Source of the DNA: Micromonospora sp. M71_S20
GTDB taxonomy: Bacteria > Actinomycetota > Actinomycetes > Mycobacteriales > Micromonosporaceae
Length of the DNA stretch: 64,000 bases
Direction of reading: 5' to 3'
Assembly (NCBI RefSeq): GCF_003664255.1
Contig: NZ_RCCV01000001.1
Span: 124,001 to 188,000 of the forward strand
In this document: positions 1 to 8,425 of the stretch, piece by piece
How positions within the stretch are numbered: the stretch's first letter is position 1
Layout: the number at the start of each line of letters is the position of its first letter
The notes under the pieces: model-generated
What the model was told of the DNA's origin: nothing
What the model saw: the letters and a program-made list of their open reading frames with translations, nothing else
The model's database searches: none
Program-made: the position numbers and the translations under genes

Positions 1-366
1 GCGCTCCGCGCCCTTCTTGCCGATGCCGGGCACCCGGGTCAGCGCGGCGGTGTCGGCGTTGGCGATCGCCTTGCGCACCGCGTCGGGGGTGTGCACGGCG
101 AGCACGGCCTGGGCCAGCCGGGGGCCGACGCCGCTGGCGGTCTGGAGCAGCTCGAACAGCTGCTTGGCGTCGTCGTCGGCGAAGCCGTAGAGGGTGAGCG
201 AGTCCTCCCGGACGACCAAACTGGTGGCCAGCCGGGCGGGCTGGCCGATCCGCAGGTCGGCGAGGGTGCCCGGGGCGCACTGCACCGCCAGGCCCACCCC
301 GCCGACCTCCACCACGGCGTGGTCCGGACCGGTCGCGGTCACCACCCCGCGCACGCTGGCGATCAT
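1..366 (-). CDS. ruvA: Holliday junction branch migration protein RuvA (partial)
   Basis: RuvA binds the four-way Holliday junction and loads the RuvB motor during recombinational repair. The translation from the ATG at 366 opens MIASVRGVV, runs through the OB-fold domain I, and reaches domain II with the helix-hairpin-helix segments around GVGPRLA and [11 protein letters not shown] typical of the family. About 122 residues are present; the rest of domain II and domain III lie beyond the left edge. The start overlaps the ruvC stop by four bases (ATGA), so the two genes are translationally coupled and probably share the promoter and LexA-like box in front of ruvC. ruvB would be expected next to the left. 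Confidence 0.95.
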   Translation of the reverse strand, partial: MIASVRGVVTATGPDHAVVEVGGVGLAVQCAPGTLADLRIGQPARLATSLVVREDSLTLYGFADDDAKQLFELLQTASGVGPRLAQAVLAVHTPDAVRKAIANADTAALTRVPGIGKKGAER

Positions 367-890
367 CTGGCTCCTCCTCGTCGTACCCGGTCGGCCGCAA
401 CGGCCAGCTTGGAGCGCGTCCCGCCCCGCCACACGTGACAGATGGCCAGGGCCAGGGCGTCGGCGGCGTCGGCCGGTCGCGGCGGCTCGGCCAGCCGCAG
501 CAGCCGGGTGACCATGGCGGTCATCTGCGCCTTGTCGGCCTGGCCGGAACCGGTCACGGCCGCCTTCACCTCGCTGGGCGTGTAGGTCTGCACGGGCAAC
601 CCGGCGCGGGCGCCGGCGAGCACGGCGATCCCGCTGGCCTGGGCGGTGCCCATCACGGTGCGGACGTTGTGCTGGCTGAAGACCCGCTCGACGGCGACGC
701 TGTCCGGCCGGTGCTCGGCGACCAGGTCGGTGAGCGAGCGGTCCAGGTGCAGCAGGCGCAGCGCCAGATCGTCGCCCGGATCGGTGTGGACGACGTAGTA
801 GGCGATCAGCGTGCAGGGCCGCCCCGGCACGCCCTCGACCACGCCGACCCCGCACCGGGTCAGCCCCGGGTCGACGCCCAGCACCCGCAC
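363..890 (-). CDS. ruvC: Crossover junction endodeoxyribonuclease RuvC
   Basis: RuvC is the dimeric resolvase that cuts Holliday junctions held by RuvAB. The 175-residue product has the usual family length. The four acidic metal ligands of the RNase H fold are visible: D7 in GVDPG, E68 in VAVERVF, and D141 and D144 in ADAADALA. The GTG at 890 was chosen because the protein then begins MRVLGVDPG like its relatives and AGGAGG lies at 895-900. The reading frame stays open upstream to 1046, but that extension is low-complexity and probably untranslated. A LexA-like box sits 26 bases upstream. Confidence 0.95.
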   Translation of the reverse strand: MRVLGVDPGLTRCGVGVVEGVPGRPCTLIAYYVVHTDPGDDLALRLLHLDRSLTDLVAEHRPDSVAVERVFSQHNVRTVMGTAQASGIAVLAGARAGLPVQTYTPSEVKAAVTGSGQADKAQMTAMVTRLLRLAEPPRPADAADALALAICHVWRGGTRSKLAVAADRVRRGGAR

Positions 891-915
891 GCCGCCTCCT
901 CCCCCAGCCGCCAGC

Positions 916-937
916 AGTACGTGTGTTCGACACCCTA
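916..937 (-). promoter_or_regulatory. LexA-like SOS box overlapping a TAGGGT -10 element of ruvC
   Basis: On the minus strand, TCGAACACACGTACT (930 to 916) matches the Gram-positive LexA consensus CGAACRNRYGTTYC at 12 of 14 positions, with a perfect left half and an imperfect right half. A -10 element TAGGGT (937 to 932) lies directly upstream, so bound LexA would cover the start point. SOS control of ruvCAB is established in mycobacteria; its use here is inferred. Confidence 0.6.
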
Positions 938-1082
938 CCGAGCCGGGCGACACCCCGCCGCCGGGGACACGCCGGGCGCGCCGACACGCGGCCGGGGCGC
1001 GCGGCGGCCACACACTCCGGCCGTCGAGTATGTGTCGCCGGCCCATGTGCGCCCGGACACACAGCTCGTAACTTCATGCGCC

Positions 1083-1865
1083 ATGACGGCAGAACCCGTG
1101 GCGGTCCCCCACGTCGTACACGTCGACCTCGCTGGTCGTACCGCCCTGGTGACCGGGGGCGGCAGCGGCATCGGCCGGGCCTGCGCCCTGCGGCTGGGCG
1201 CCGCCGGCGCCAAGGTCCTGGTGGTGGACCGCAACATCGAGGCGGCCAAGGCGGTGGCGGTGGAGGCCGGCGGGCGGGCCGAGGGCGTGGACCTGGCCGA
1301 CCCGGACGCGGTGGACCGGCTCGACGCCGACGTGGACATCGTGGTGAACAACGCGGGCCTGCAACACGTGGCACCGGTGCAGGAGTTCTCCCCGGAACGC
1401 TTCGCCCACCTGCACCGGGTGATGGTGGAGGCGCCGTTCCTGATCATCCGCCGGGCGCTGCCGCACATGTACGCCAAGGGCTGGGGGCGGATCGTGAACA
1501 TCTCCTCGGTGCACGGGCTGCGCGCCTCGCCGTACAAGTCGGCGTACGTCTCCGCCAAGCACGCGCTGGAGGGGCTGTCGAAGGTGGTCGCGCTGGAGGG
1601 CGCCCCGCACGGCGTCACCGCCAACTGCATCAACCCGGCGTACGTGCGGACGGCGCTGGTGGAGAGCCAGATCGCCGACCAGGCCGCCAGCCACGGCATC
1701 CCGGAGAGCGAGGTGGTCGAGAAGATCATGTTGGCGCGGGCGGCGATCAAGCGGCTGATCGAGCCGGAGGAGGTGTCCGAACTCGTGGCCTACCTCTGCT
1801 CCCCGCCGGCGGCGTTCATCACGGGCGCGTCCATCGCGCTCGACGGGGGCTGGACGGCGAACTAG
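1083..1865 (+). CDS. bdhA: 3-hydroxybutyrate dehydrogenase (SDR family)
   Basis: This 260-residue short-chain dehydrogenase probably interconverts 3-hydroxybutyrate and acetoacetate with NAD(H). It has the nucleotide motif TGGGSGIG (residues 24-31), the NNAG motif near 89-92, and the catalytic Y155-x3-K159 in SAYVSAKH. The [11 protein letters not shown] segment and the DGGWTAN C-terminus are typical of D-beta-hydroxybutyrate dehydrogenases. The ATG at 1083 begins the globular domain. A TAACTT -10-like hexamer at 1069-1074 ends eight bases before it, so the mRNA may be almost leaderless. The next gene begins within 15 bases and encodes a regulator, suggesting one transcription unit. Exact substrate is inferred from family resemblance. 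Confidence 0.87.
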   Translation: MTAEPVAVPHVVHVDLAGRTALVTGGGSGIGRACALRLGAAGAKVLVVDRNIEAAKAVAVEAGGRAEGVDLADPDAVDRLDADVDIVVNNAGLQHVAPVQEFSPERFAHLHRVMVEAPFLIIRRALPHMYAKGWGRIVNISSVHGLRASPYKSAYVSAKHALEGLSKVVALEGAPHGVTANCINPAYVRTALVESQIADQAASHGIPESEVVEKIMLARAAIKRLIEPEEVSELVAYLCSPPAAFITGASIALDGGWTAN

Positions 1866-1879
1866 TGGCAAGCCGCACA

Positions 1880-3799
1880 ATGTCGGTCATGTCGTCACCG
1901 GTGGAGTTCCTGGAGCTGCTCGCCCGCGAGGCCGCCGCGGTGGAGTTCGAGGGGCCGCTCGTCGCCGCGCGCGCCGCCGGGCTGCCGCCCGCGCGGCTCG
2001 CCGAGCTGGAGCAGGCCAAGACGGTGGCGCTGCGGGTGCGCGCGCTGCTGGAACGCCGCCGCCGCCGGGAGGTCGAGCTCTCCGGGCTGTACGACACGGT
2101 GAGCGACCTGGCCGGGCTGCGCGACCTGGACGACGTGCTGCGCGCGATCGTGCACCGGGCACGCAACCTGCTCGGCGCGGACGTGGCCTACATGACCCTC
2201 GACGACGAGGAGCGCGGCGACACGTACATGCGGGTCACCGACGGTTCGGTCTCCGCCCGCTTCCAGCAGCTGCGGCTGCCGATGGGCGCCGGCCTCGGCG
2301 GCCTGGTGGCCCAGTCTGGCGCCCCGTACGTCACCGCGAACTACCCGGAGGACGACCGCTTCCACCACACCGGCGAGATCGACGCCGGCGTGGGCGAGGA
2401 GGGCCTGGTGGCCATCCTCGGGGTGCCGCTGCGGCTCGGCTCGACCTCGATCGGGGTGCTCTACGCGGCCAACCGCTCGGCCCGGCCGTTCGTGCGGGAG
2501 GAGGTGGCGCTGCTGGTCTCCCTCGCCGCGCACGCGGCGGTGGCGATCGACACCGCGCGGCTGCTCGCCGAGACGCGGGCCGCGCTGGAGGAGCTGTCGT
2601 TCGCGAACACCACCATCCGGGCGCACAGCAGCTCCGTGGAGCGGGCCGCGGCGGCACACGACCGGATGACGGCGCTGGTGCTGCGCGGCGGCGGCGTGGA
2701 GGACGTCGCCGCGGCGGTCACCGACGTGCTCGGCGGCGCGCTGCTCGCGCTCGACGCGGAGGGCCGGCTGCTGGCCCGGGTCGGCGAGATCGAGGAGCCC
2801 GACCGGGCGGACATGGTGGAGGCGGTGGCCGCGTCGCGCACGGAGGGCCGCAGCGTGCGCCGGGGCCGGCTCTGGTACGCCGCCGTGGTGGCCGGGGCGG
2901 AGAACATGGGCGCGCTGGTGCTGCGCCCCGACGACGAGCTGGTCGACGCCGACCAGCGGATCCTGGAGCGGGCGTCGCTGGTGACGGCGCTGCTGCTGCT
3001 GTTCCGGCGTACCGTCGCCGAGGCGGAGGGGCGGGTCCGGGGCGAGCTGCTCGACGACCTGATCGCCCGGCCGCTGCGGGACACCGACGCGCTGCGCAGC
3101 CGGGCCCGCCGGCTCGGCGTGGACCTGGACGCCCCGCACGTGCTCGTGGCGGTCGGCGACGACGCCATCGCCGCCACCGGCTCGGCCCGACAGCGGGTGC
3201 TCTCCTGGGCCACCACGTACGCCTCGACCCGGGGCGGTCTGGCGGCGGCCCGCGACGGTCGGGTGGTGCTGATGCTGCCGGGCCGGGACGCGGGCGGCAG
3301 CGCCCGGGCGGTGGCCCGGGACCTTTCGCGGGTGACCGGCCGGCCGGTGACCGCCGGGTCGAGCGGCCCGTCGACGGGGCCGGCGTCGCTGGCCGCGACG
3401 TTCGCCGAGGCGGAGCGGTGCCTGACCGCGCTGGGTGCGCTGGGCCGCTCGGGGCAGGGGGCGAGCACGGCCGAGCTGGGCTTCGTGGGGCTGCTGCTGG
3501 GCGCCGTCGGCGACGGGGGCGACAAGGACGTGAACCGGTTCCTGACCGCCACCGTCGGGCCGGTCGTCGACTACGACGCCCGGCGGGGCACCGCGCTGGT
3601 CAAGACCCTGGAGGCGTACTTCGGGGTGGGCGGCAGCCTGGCCCGGGCCGCCGAGCAGCTGCACGTGCACGTCAACACGGTCACCCAGCGGCTGGAACGG
3701 GTCGGGCAGCTGCTCGGCGCCGACTGGCAGAAGCCGGAGCGGGCGCTGGAGGTGCAGCTGGCCCTGCGCCTGCACCGCCTGCGTACGCCGGCCGCCTGA
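1880..3799 (+). CDS. GAF domain / PucR (CdaR)-type helix-turn-helix regulator
   Basis: The 639-residue protein has a short N-terminal helical region, a GAF sensor domain (about 70-225), a middle coiled and GGDEF-like CdaR region, and a C-terminal PucR-type winged helix-turn-helix in which GGSLARAAEQLHVHVNTV is recognisable. Such proteins sense small metabolites and control neighbouring catabolic genes, so the likely target is the adjacent 3-hydroxybutyrate dehydrogenase gene or a linked pathway. Possible starts are GTG 1865, ATG 1880 and ATG 1889; 1880 is used because no good Shine-Dalgarno separates them. Ligand and targets are unknown. Confidence 0.85.
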   Translation: MSVMSSPVEFLELLAREAAAVEFEGPLVAARAAGLPPARLAELEQAKTVALRVRALLERRRRREVELSGLYDTVSDLAGLRDLDDVLRAIVHRARNLLGADVAYMTLDDEERGDTYMRVTDGSVSARFQQLRLPMGAGLGGLVAQSGAPYVTANYPEDDRFHHTGEIDAGVGEEGLVAILGVPLRLGSTSIGVLYAANRSARPFVREEVALLVSLAAHAAVAIDTARLLAETRAALEELSFANTTIRAHSSSVERAAAAHDRMTALVLRGGGVEDVAAAVTDVLGGALLALDAEGRLLARVGEIEEPDRADMVEAVAASRTEGRSVRRGRLWYAAVVAGAENMGALVLRPDDELVDADQRILERASLVTALLLLFRRTVAEAEGRVRGELLDDLIARPLRDTDALRSRARRLGVDLDAPHVLVAVGDDAIAATGSARQRVLSWATTYASTRGGLAAARDGRVVLMLPGRDAGGSARAVARDLSRVTGRPVTAGSSGPSTGPASLAATFAEAERCLTALGALGRSGQGASTAELGFVGLLLGAVGDGGDKDVNRFLTATVGPVVDYDARRGTALVKTLEAYFGVGGSLARAAEQLHVHVNTVTQRLERVGQLLGADWQKPERALEVQLALRLHRLRTPAA

Positions 3800-3826
3800 G
3801 CCGCAGTTCGATTACCCGCCGCCTGG

Positions 3827-3847
3827 CCGCCGGCCCCCGCCCGGCGG
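3827..3847. terminator. Hairpin between convergent genes
   Basis: A 7-bp G+C stem (CCGCCGG/CCGGCGG) with a 7-base loop lies between the PucR-type gene and the convergent tetR gene. It is a plausible bidirectional terminator without a U tract. Confidence 0.45.
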
Positions 3848-3852
3848 GGCGG

Positions 3853-4461
3853 TCAGCGGGCGCGGATGCCGTCCAGGACGCCGTCGACGATGCGCTGCGG
3901 CAGCGTCGTCTCGTCGAGGTCGGGGTGCCAGCGCATGACGCGCTGCACCAGCATCGGGCCGGTCAGCATCGCCATGACCACCTCGACGTCGAGATCCGCG
4001 CGCAGCTCGCCGGAGCGCATCCCGCGCCGCAGCACCTCGCGCATCATCTCCCGCCGGGGCTCGATGATGTTCTGGTAGAGCTGGTACTGCTCGGGGCTGC
4101 GGTTGACCTCCGGCACCAGGCAGGGCATGATCCGCGCCGCCCGCGGGTCGATGTGGTGACCGACCGCGCCGACCAGCAGGATCAGGTCGTCGCGGACCGA
4201 GTGGCCGGCGGGCTCGGGCGGGGTCCCCTTGAGCGTACGCAGGGCGTCGCGCAGCAGCGCGTCCTTGCCGGACCAGCGGCGGTAGATGGTGGCCTTGCCG
4301 ACGCCGGCGCGGGCGGCGATCGCCTCGATCGAGATCGCCTCGATGGTGCTGCCGTCGGCGAGCAGGTCGAGGGCGGCCTCGACGATCGCCTCGTCCGCGC
4401 GGACGCTCCTCGGCCGCCCGGGCGGCCGAGGAGCGTCGGCGGTGGAAGTCATGTCGGACAT
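3853..4461 (-). CDS. TetR family repressor of the adjacent exporter
   Basis: This 202-residue TetR-family repressor has its N-terminal DNA-binding helix-turn-helix at about residues 38-62 (AIAARAGVGKATIYRRW) and a helical ligand-binding C-terminal half. It lies 11 bases downstream of the DHA2 exporter gene on the same strand, so the pair forms a two-gene operon. Two similar dyad sites in front of the exporter (6071-6090 and 6122-6142) are the probable operators, which would make the operon autoregulated and induced by the exporter's substrate. In-frame ATGs exist at 4461 and 4452; the upstream one is given. Confidence 0.92.
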   Translation of the reverse strand: MSDMTSTADAPRPPGRPRSVRADEAIVEAALDLLADGSTIEAISIEAIAARAGVGKATIYRRWSGKDALLRDALRTLKGTPPEPAGHSVRDDLILLVGAVGHHIDPRAARIMPCLVPEVNRSPEQYQLYQNIIEPRREMMREVLRRGMRSGELRADLDVEVVMAMLTGPMLVQRVMRWHPDLDETTLPQRIVDGVLDGIRAR

Positions 4462-4472
4462 TGTTCCCGAAG

Positions 4473-6041
4473 CTAGGCGGTCCCGGCCAACTCGGGTTCC
4501 CCCACCGGCGCCGGCTTCCCCGCCGGGGCGGCGGGGCGGCCGGGCATCCACCGCAGCACCACGACGATGCCGAGCGCGGCGATCGCGGCGGCGAGGCCCG
4601 CCGCCCAGTGCATCGCGGCCAGGAAGGCGTCGTCGGCGACCGCGATCAGCTGCGGCGCCGCCGGCCCGAGCTGACCCGCCGCGGCGTACGCGCCGGAGAT
4701 GGACTCGCCGGCCGCCTCGCGCGCCCCGGCGGGCAGGTCCCGCAGGGCGGGGTCGACGTCGGCACGGTAGACCGCGGAGAGCACCGACCCGAGCACCGCC
4801 ACGCCGAGCGCGCCGGCCACCTGCCGGACCGTGTTGCTGACCGCCGAGCCGACGCCGGCCTTCTCCCGGGGCAGCGCGGACATGATGGACTCCGTGGCCG
4901 GGGGCATGATGTTGGCCATCCCGGTGCCCTGGAGGAAGAAGACGACCAGCACCACCCAGATCGGGGTGGCCGCGTCGACGAAGGCGAACGCGCCGAGCGC
5001 GACCACGGTCAGCGCCAGCCCGACCGTCGCGACCGCCCGGCCGCCGTAGCGGCGGACCATCGCCGCGCTGCTCGGGGCGAAGATGAGCTGGGCCGCGGCG
5101 AAGGGCAGGTAGAGCAGGCCGGTCTCCAGCGGGCTGAAGCCGCGCACCAGTTGCAGGTAGAACGAGCTGAAGAACATCACGCCCATCGCGGCGAAGAAGA
5201 CCAGCCCGACGATGGCCACCGGAGCGGCGAAGCGGGGCACCCGGAACAGCCGCACGTCCAGCGACGGGTGGTCGCTGCGCCGCTCGTACGCGACGAACCA
5301 GGCCAGCACCGCCAGGCCGCCGAGGATCGCGGCCCAGACCAGCGGACGGCCGAAGCCGTGCTCGCCGCCGTCGATGATGCCGTACGTCAACGCGACGAGC
5401 CCGACCACCGACAGCAGTACGCCGCCGACGTCGACGCGGCCCGGATCCGGGTCCCGCGACTCGGGCACGAGCAGCGCCACCAGCACCACGCCGAGCGCCA
5501 CCACCGGCACGTTGATCAGGAAGACCGAGCCCCACCAGTAGTGCTCCAGCAGCGCGCCGCCGAGGATCGGGCCGATCGCCACCGCCAGGCCGACCGCGCT
5601 GGCCCAGACGCCGATCGCCCGGCCCCGCTCCCGGGGGTCGAAGACGTTGGAGATGATCGAGAGCGTGACCGGCATGATGGCCGCGCCACCCACCCCCATC
5701 AGCGCGCGGGCCGCGACGAGCTGCGCCGGGCTCTGCGCGTACGCCGACAGCAGCGACGCCAGCCCGAAGAGCACCAGGCCGATCAGCAGGAAGCGCTTCC
5801 GCCCGGCGCGGTCACCGAGCACGCCGAAGGTGAACAGCAGGCCGGCGAAGACCAGCGTGTAGGAGTTGATCGACCACTCCAGCTCGCCCTGACTCGCGCC
5901 GAGGCCCTGCACCGGGTCGGCGAGCGTCCGCAGCGCGACGTTGAGGATCGTGTTGTCCAGGACGACCACGAGCAGGCTGATCACCAGCACCCCGAGGATC
6001 GCCCACCTCCTCGGGTGTCCCGTGTTCTCGTGCGGTGGCAT
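4473..6041 (-). CDS. DHA2 (EmrB/QacA) family multidrug exporter
   Basis: This 522-residue proton-coupled drug exporter belongs to the 14-helix DHA2 branch of the major facilitator superfamily. The first helix carries the family motif [10 protein letters not shown] near residues 30-40; the loop between helices 2 and 3 has [11 protein letters not shown] (motif A), and helix 5 carries the motif-C-like GPILGG segment. It is the promoter-proximal gene of an operon with the TetR repressor behind it. A GGGGAGA Shine-Dalgarno precedes the ATG at 6041. A GATAAT -10 box and two operators lie upstream. The exported compound cannot be told from sequence. Confidence 0.93.
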   Translation of the reverse strand: MPPHENTGHPRRWAILGVLVISLLVVVLDNTILNVALRTLADPVQGLGASQGELEWSINSYTLVFAGLLFTFGVLGDRAGRKRFLLIGLVLFGLASLLSAYAQSPAQLVAARALMGVGGAAIMPVTLSIISNVFDPRERGRAIGVWASAVGLAVAIGPILGGALLEHYWWGSVFLINVPVVALGVVLVALLVPESRDPDPGRVDVGGVLLSVVGLVALTYGIIDGGEHGFGRPLVWAAILGGLAVLAWFVAYERRSDHPSLDVRLFRVPRFAAPVAIVGLVFFAAMGVMFFSSFYLQLVRGFSPLETGLLYLPFAAAQLIFAPSSAAMVRRYGGRAVATVGLALTVVALGAFAFVDAATPIWVVLVVFFLQGTGMANIMPPATESIMSALPREKAGVGSAVSNTVRQVAGALGVAVLGSVLSAVYRADVDPALRDLPAGAREAAGESISGAYAAAGQLGPAAPQLIAVADDAFLAAMHWAAGLAAAIAALGIVVVLRWMPGRPAAPAGKPAPVGEPELAGTA

Positions 6042-6070
6042 CTTCGCGTTCTCCCCCCCGGCCCCGTTTC

Positions 6071-6142
6071 GATACGGGTCAGACTCGTAATTCAGGGTGT
6101 CAGCGTAGGCGGGTGATTATCGATACGGAACCGGTTCGTATC
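6071..6142 (-). promoter_or_regulatory. Exporter promoter with two TetR operator candidates
   Basis: Two dyads share the arms GATACG and CGTA: 6071-6090 (GATACGGGTCAGACTCGTAA) and 6122-6142 (GATACGG, AACCGG, TTCGTATC, nearly perfect). Their TACG elements are 51 bp apart. A strong -10 box GATAAT (minus strand, 6121 to 6116) touches the second site, which would occupy the -13 to -33 interval, while the first lies in the early transcript. This arrangement fits repression by the operon's TetR protein. Confidence 0.7.
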
Positions 6143-6469
6143 TTATGTGGCGGCGGTCACTCCTGTCCTCTTCCCGGGTGCGGTTCGTGGACCTGCGCGC
6201 TCGTGGGGTGGCTGCGCGCTCGTGGGGTGCTGCGCACGTTGGGGTGGCTGGCTGCCCACGCGTGGAGTGGTTGCGGCGCGTCGGGGTGGGGGCGGTGCGT
6301 CGGGGTGGGGGCGGTGCGTCGTGCCCGGCTCCGGGCGGTCAGGCTTGATCCCTGCGCCGGGCACGGCGGGCCACACCCGTCGGCGCCCGCCCTCGCGTCC
6401 GCCCGCTGCGGGCCCTGGTGCGGCGCGGCCTGAGCGAGGGTGGCTCGACGTGCCCGCCCTTCGCCGTGC

Positions 6470-6535
6470 CGATCATGCAGTTGTGGTGGGCGTCGTGCCC
6501 AGGATTGCGCCTTATATGGGGCGCCACAATGATCG
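6470..6535. repeat. Palindromic repeat, copy 1
   Basis: CGATCAT-gcag-TTGTGG (6470-6486) can pair with CCACAATGATCG (6524-6535), leaving four bases unpaired in one arm. The left 18 bases (6470-6487) are identical to 41947-41964, where a fuller version of the palindrome occurs. Confidence 0.7.
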
Positions 6536-6578
6536 ACGCCCGCCTGCCTCGGGTGCTCGGGTGCTCCGGCTGCTCGGG

Positions 6579-6628
6579 AGATCTTGGTAGGTAAGGGCCC
6601 TTTGAGGGGCGTTTACCTACCAAGATCT
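6579..6628. repeat. Perfect 16-bp inverted repeat
   Basis: AGATCTTGGTAGGTAA (6579-6594) and TTACCTACCAAGATCT (6613-6628) are exact reverse complements around an 18-base loop containing GGGCCC. No gene abuts it, so it is more likely a dispersed palindromic element than a terminator. Confidence 0.8.
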
Positions 6629-7025
6629 GGGAGGTGCGGGCGGATCCGGTGCGCCGCTTGTCCGGTTTCGGGGTTGTCGTTCGGTGGGGCGTCGGTGGTC
6701 GATCGCCTGGGATGGCGCAATGAGGCGGCTGTCCGGTTCGGGGGTGTGATCGGGGGCATCGTGGGGGCGGAATCGTGGCCGGGGCGGGGTCGTTACACCC
6801 TGCGTACGACCGAGCAAGGCAAGGCCGCGCCGCCCGATGGGATGGTGTGCCGGGGCCCGGAATGATGGCGGGCCGGCGGTCGTTACACATGGTCCGGCCG
6901 GCGTGAGGGCATCCCCCGCCGCGCGCAGCCGGCGTGAGGGCATCCCCTGCCCCGCGAAACAGCCCGGCCCTTCCGGCCAGCACAGGTCGGACACATGCGG
7001 GCCGACGCGGCTGATCTGATCTTTC

Positions 7026-7068
7026 CTCCGGTGCGACGCCGGAGATCCCCCTCCAGTTCGTGCTGGAG
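7026..7068 (+). promoter_or_regulatory. Double-hairpin leader of the lysozyme-like gene
   Basis: Two adjacent hairpins, CTCCGG/CCGGAG (7026-7031 with 7039-7044) and CTCCAG/CTGGAG (7051-7056 with 7063-7068), are followed by a pyrimidine run (tttccctc) about 95 bases before the start codon. This looks like a structured 5' leader or attenuator. I could not match it to the c-di-AMP (ydaO) riboswitch that precedes some actinobacterial cell-wall hydrolase genes. Confidence 0.45.
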
Positions 7069-7164
7069 TTTCCCTCTTGAAGTTCATGAGCGCCGGACGG
7101 TGCTTGCATCCGCGTAGCCGATCCCTCTCGGTGCGGGTGCCAACCTCCGAATGGAGCATCTTCG

Positions 7165-7761
7165 ATGAACACGATCATTCGTAACAGCGTGCTCGGTATC
7201 GCCGGTCTGGCGTTCGCCGGTGGTGTGGCCGCCGGCCCGATGACCGACACCACCCACACCAGCGCCCCGAGCGTGGACACCACCGCCGTCGCCGTCGCCG
7301 TGCGCGCCGACAAGCCGGACATGGGCACGCTGGTGCCGCATGGTGTGCAGGGTGCGCAGTCGCGTATCGACCTGTCCGACGAGCAGGTCGCCAACGTCAA
7401 GGCCATCATCGCCGCGACGAAGAAGGCCGGCATGAACGAGCGCGCCGCCGTGGTCTCCATCGCGACCGCGCTGCAGGAGTCGAAGCTGGAGAACCTGGGT
7501 CACCTGGGTGACCGCAACGACCACGACTCGCAGGGCCTGTTCCAGCAGCGCCCCTCCAGCGGGTGGGGCACCGTCGAGCAGATCACCGACCCGGAGTACT
7601 CGACGACGGCGTTCCTGAAGGGCCTCAAGCAGGTCGACGGGTGGCAGGACATGCCCCTGACGAAGGCGGCGCAGACGGTGCAGGTGTCGGCGTACCCCGA
7701 CCACTACGCCCAGTGGGAGCAGCAGGCCGCCGACCTCGTCGCCGAACACTGGAACAGCTGA
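7165..7761 (+). CDS. Secreted lysozyme-like (transglycosylase-fold) protein
   Basis: The 198-residue product starts with a signal peptide (MNTIIRNSVLGIAGLAFAGG, cleavage near residue 23 or later) and a Thr/Asp-rich linker. Residues 85-195 form a lysozyme-like domain of the type common in actinobacterial secreted proteins: AAVVSIATALQESKL with the likely catalytic Glu, then DHDSQGLFQQRPSSGWG. It probably acts on peptidoglycan outside the membrane. Automatic pipelines sometimes name such proteins heavy metal transporters, which the sequence does not support. GGAG about nine bases upstream supports the ATG at 7165. A long structured leader and a terminator flank it, so it is monocistronic. Confidence 0.75.
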   Translation: MNTIIRNSVLGIAGLAFAGGVAAGPMTDTTHTSAPSVDTTAVAVAVRADKPDMGTLVPHGVQGAQSRIDLSDEQVANVKAIIAATKKAGMNERAAVVSIATALQESKLENLGHLGDRNDHDSQGLFQQRPSSGWGTVEQITDPEYSTTAFLKGLKQVDGWQDMPLTKAAQTVQVSAYPDHYAQWEQQAADLVAEHWNS

Positions 7762-7812
7762 CCCGGACACGGACACGACTGACACAGACTTTCCACCACA
7801 AGGGGGATCGCC

Positions 7813-7841
7813 GGCCGGCACCCGAACCCGGGGTGCCGGCC
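7813..7841 (+). terminator. Terminator of the lysozyme-like gene
   Basis: An 11-bp perfect stem GGCCGGCACCC/GGGTGCCGGCC closes on a 7-base loop about 50 bases after the stop codon. Confidence 0.6.
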
Positions 7842-7875
7842 AGCGGCACATCCACCGTCGTCATTGCGCGAAGGG

Positions 7876-7909
7876 CTTGACTTCAAGTTCGGATCAGGTT
7901 CGAGGATCT
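7876..7909 (+). promoter_or_regulatory. Candidate promoter with CTTGA-TCAAG dyad
   Basis: TTGACT (7877-7882) is a good -35 hexamer inside the small dyad CTTGACTTCAAG. A GAGGAT-like -10 lies 19 bp downstream. The long spacer and the dyad resemble MerR-type promoters, but no MerR gene is nearby. It would drive the two genes that follow. Confidence 0.35.
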
Positions 7910-7954
7910 CAGTCGGGATCCACGGCCTCTGACAAGTCCGACACGGGAGCACGC

Positions 7955-8317
7955 ATGAGCGCTGACACCAGCTTCTACTCGATCATCGACTACACGGTCG
8001 ACGGGCCCGACACGCAGCGGGAACTGGTGGCCGCCTTCGCGGACGTCCAGGAGCGGTGGGTCCGCTTCTATCCCGGCTACCGGTCGGCCCGGTTCCACGT
8101 CAGCACCGACGGAACCCGCGTCTACAACATCGTGCGCTGGGCGAGCAGGGCGGACTACGACAACTTCGTGGCGACCTCCGACACCGAGGGCCGGGCGGCA
8201 GCCATCGCCGAGGCGCTGGACGGCCTGTCCGGCAGGGCCGAACCCCGGATGAGCGGCATCCCCACCTACACCGTCGTCCGCGAGATCGGGCCCGGCCCGC
8301 AGAAGGCCGACGCCTGA
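7955..8317 (+). CDS. Antibiotic biosynthesis monooxygenase (ABM) domain protein
   Basis: The 120-residue product has the ferredoxin-like dimeric alpha/beta barrel fold of ABM-domain proteins (residues about 5-95). FYSIIDYTVDGPDTQRELV, the FYPGYRSARFHVS segment and YNIVRWASRADYDNF follow the usual pattern of small quinone or polyketide monooxygenases. The substrate is unknown and no polyketide genes are nearby. ATG 7955 is preceded by GGGAGC; an earlier in-frame ATG at 7877 would add a polar segment and falls inside the promoter. The FrnE-like gene follows after 108 bases on the same strand, suggesting a small redox-related unit. Confidence 0.72.
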   Translation: MSADTSFYSIIDYTVDGPDTQRELVAAFADVQERWVRFYPGYRSARFHVSTDGTRVYNIVRWASRADYDNFVATSDTEGRAAAIAEALDGLSGRAEPRMSGIPTYTVVREIGPGPQKADA

Positions 8318-8425
8318 CCTCCCCGCCGCCGAGGGACCACCCGACCGGCCTCGGCACCGCAGGAAACGGATCCGACTCGCCCGAGCCGGCAGCGACCGCA
8401 GGTCGTGCCGCACGCGGAGGAACCC

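Larger units (their letters stand above)
6143..7025. repeat. Gene-free, repeat-rich intergenic island
   Basis: I see no credible gene here. The region holds G+T-rich low-complexity sequence, 2.3 copies of a 19-bp tandem repeat (6278-6320, unit starting GCGTCGGGGT), a palindrome at 6470-6535, a perfect 16-bp inverted repeat at 6579-6628, degenerate direct repeats of TGTCCGGTTTCGGGG type (about 6657 and 6729), a 90-bp-spaced pair containing GTCGTTACAC (6789 and 6879), and a 31-bp-period pair of GCCGGCGTGAGGGCATCCCC (6897 and 6928). These resemble dispersed intergenic repeats of Micromonospora-type genomes. Confidence 0.75.

Noticed and set aside
6989..7164. c-di-AMP (ydaO) riboswitch before the lysozyme-like gene
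   Set aside because: Leader has hairpins, but I could not match the conserved core segments of that class.
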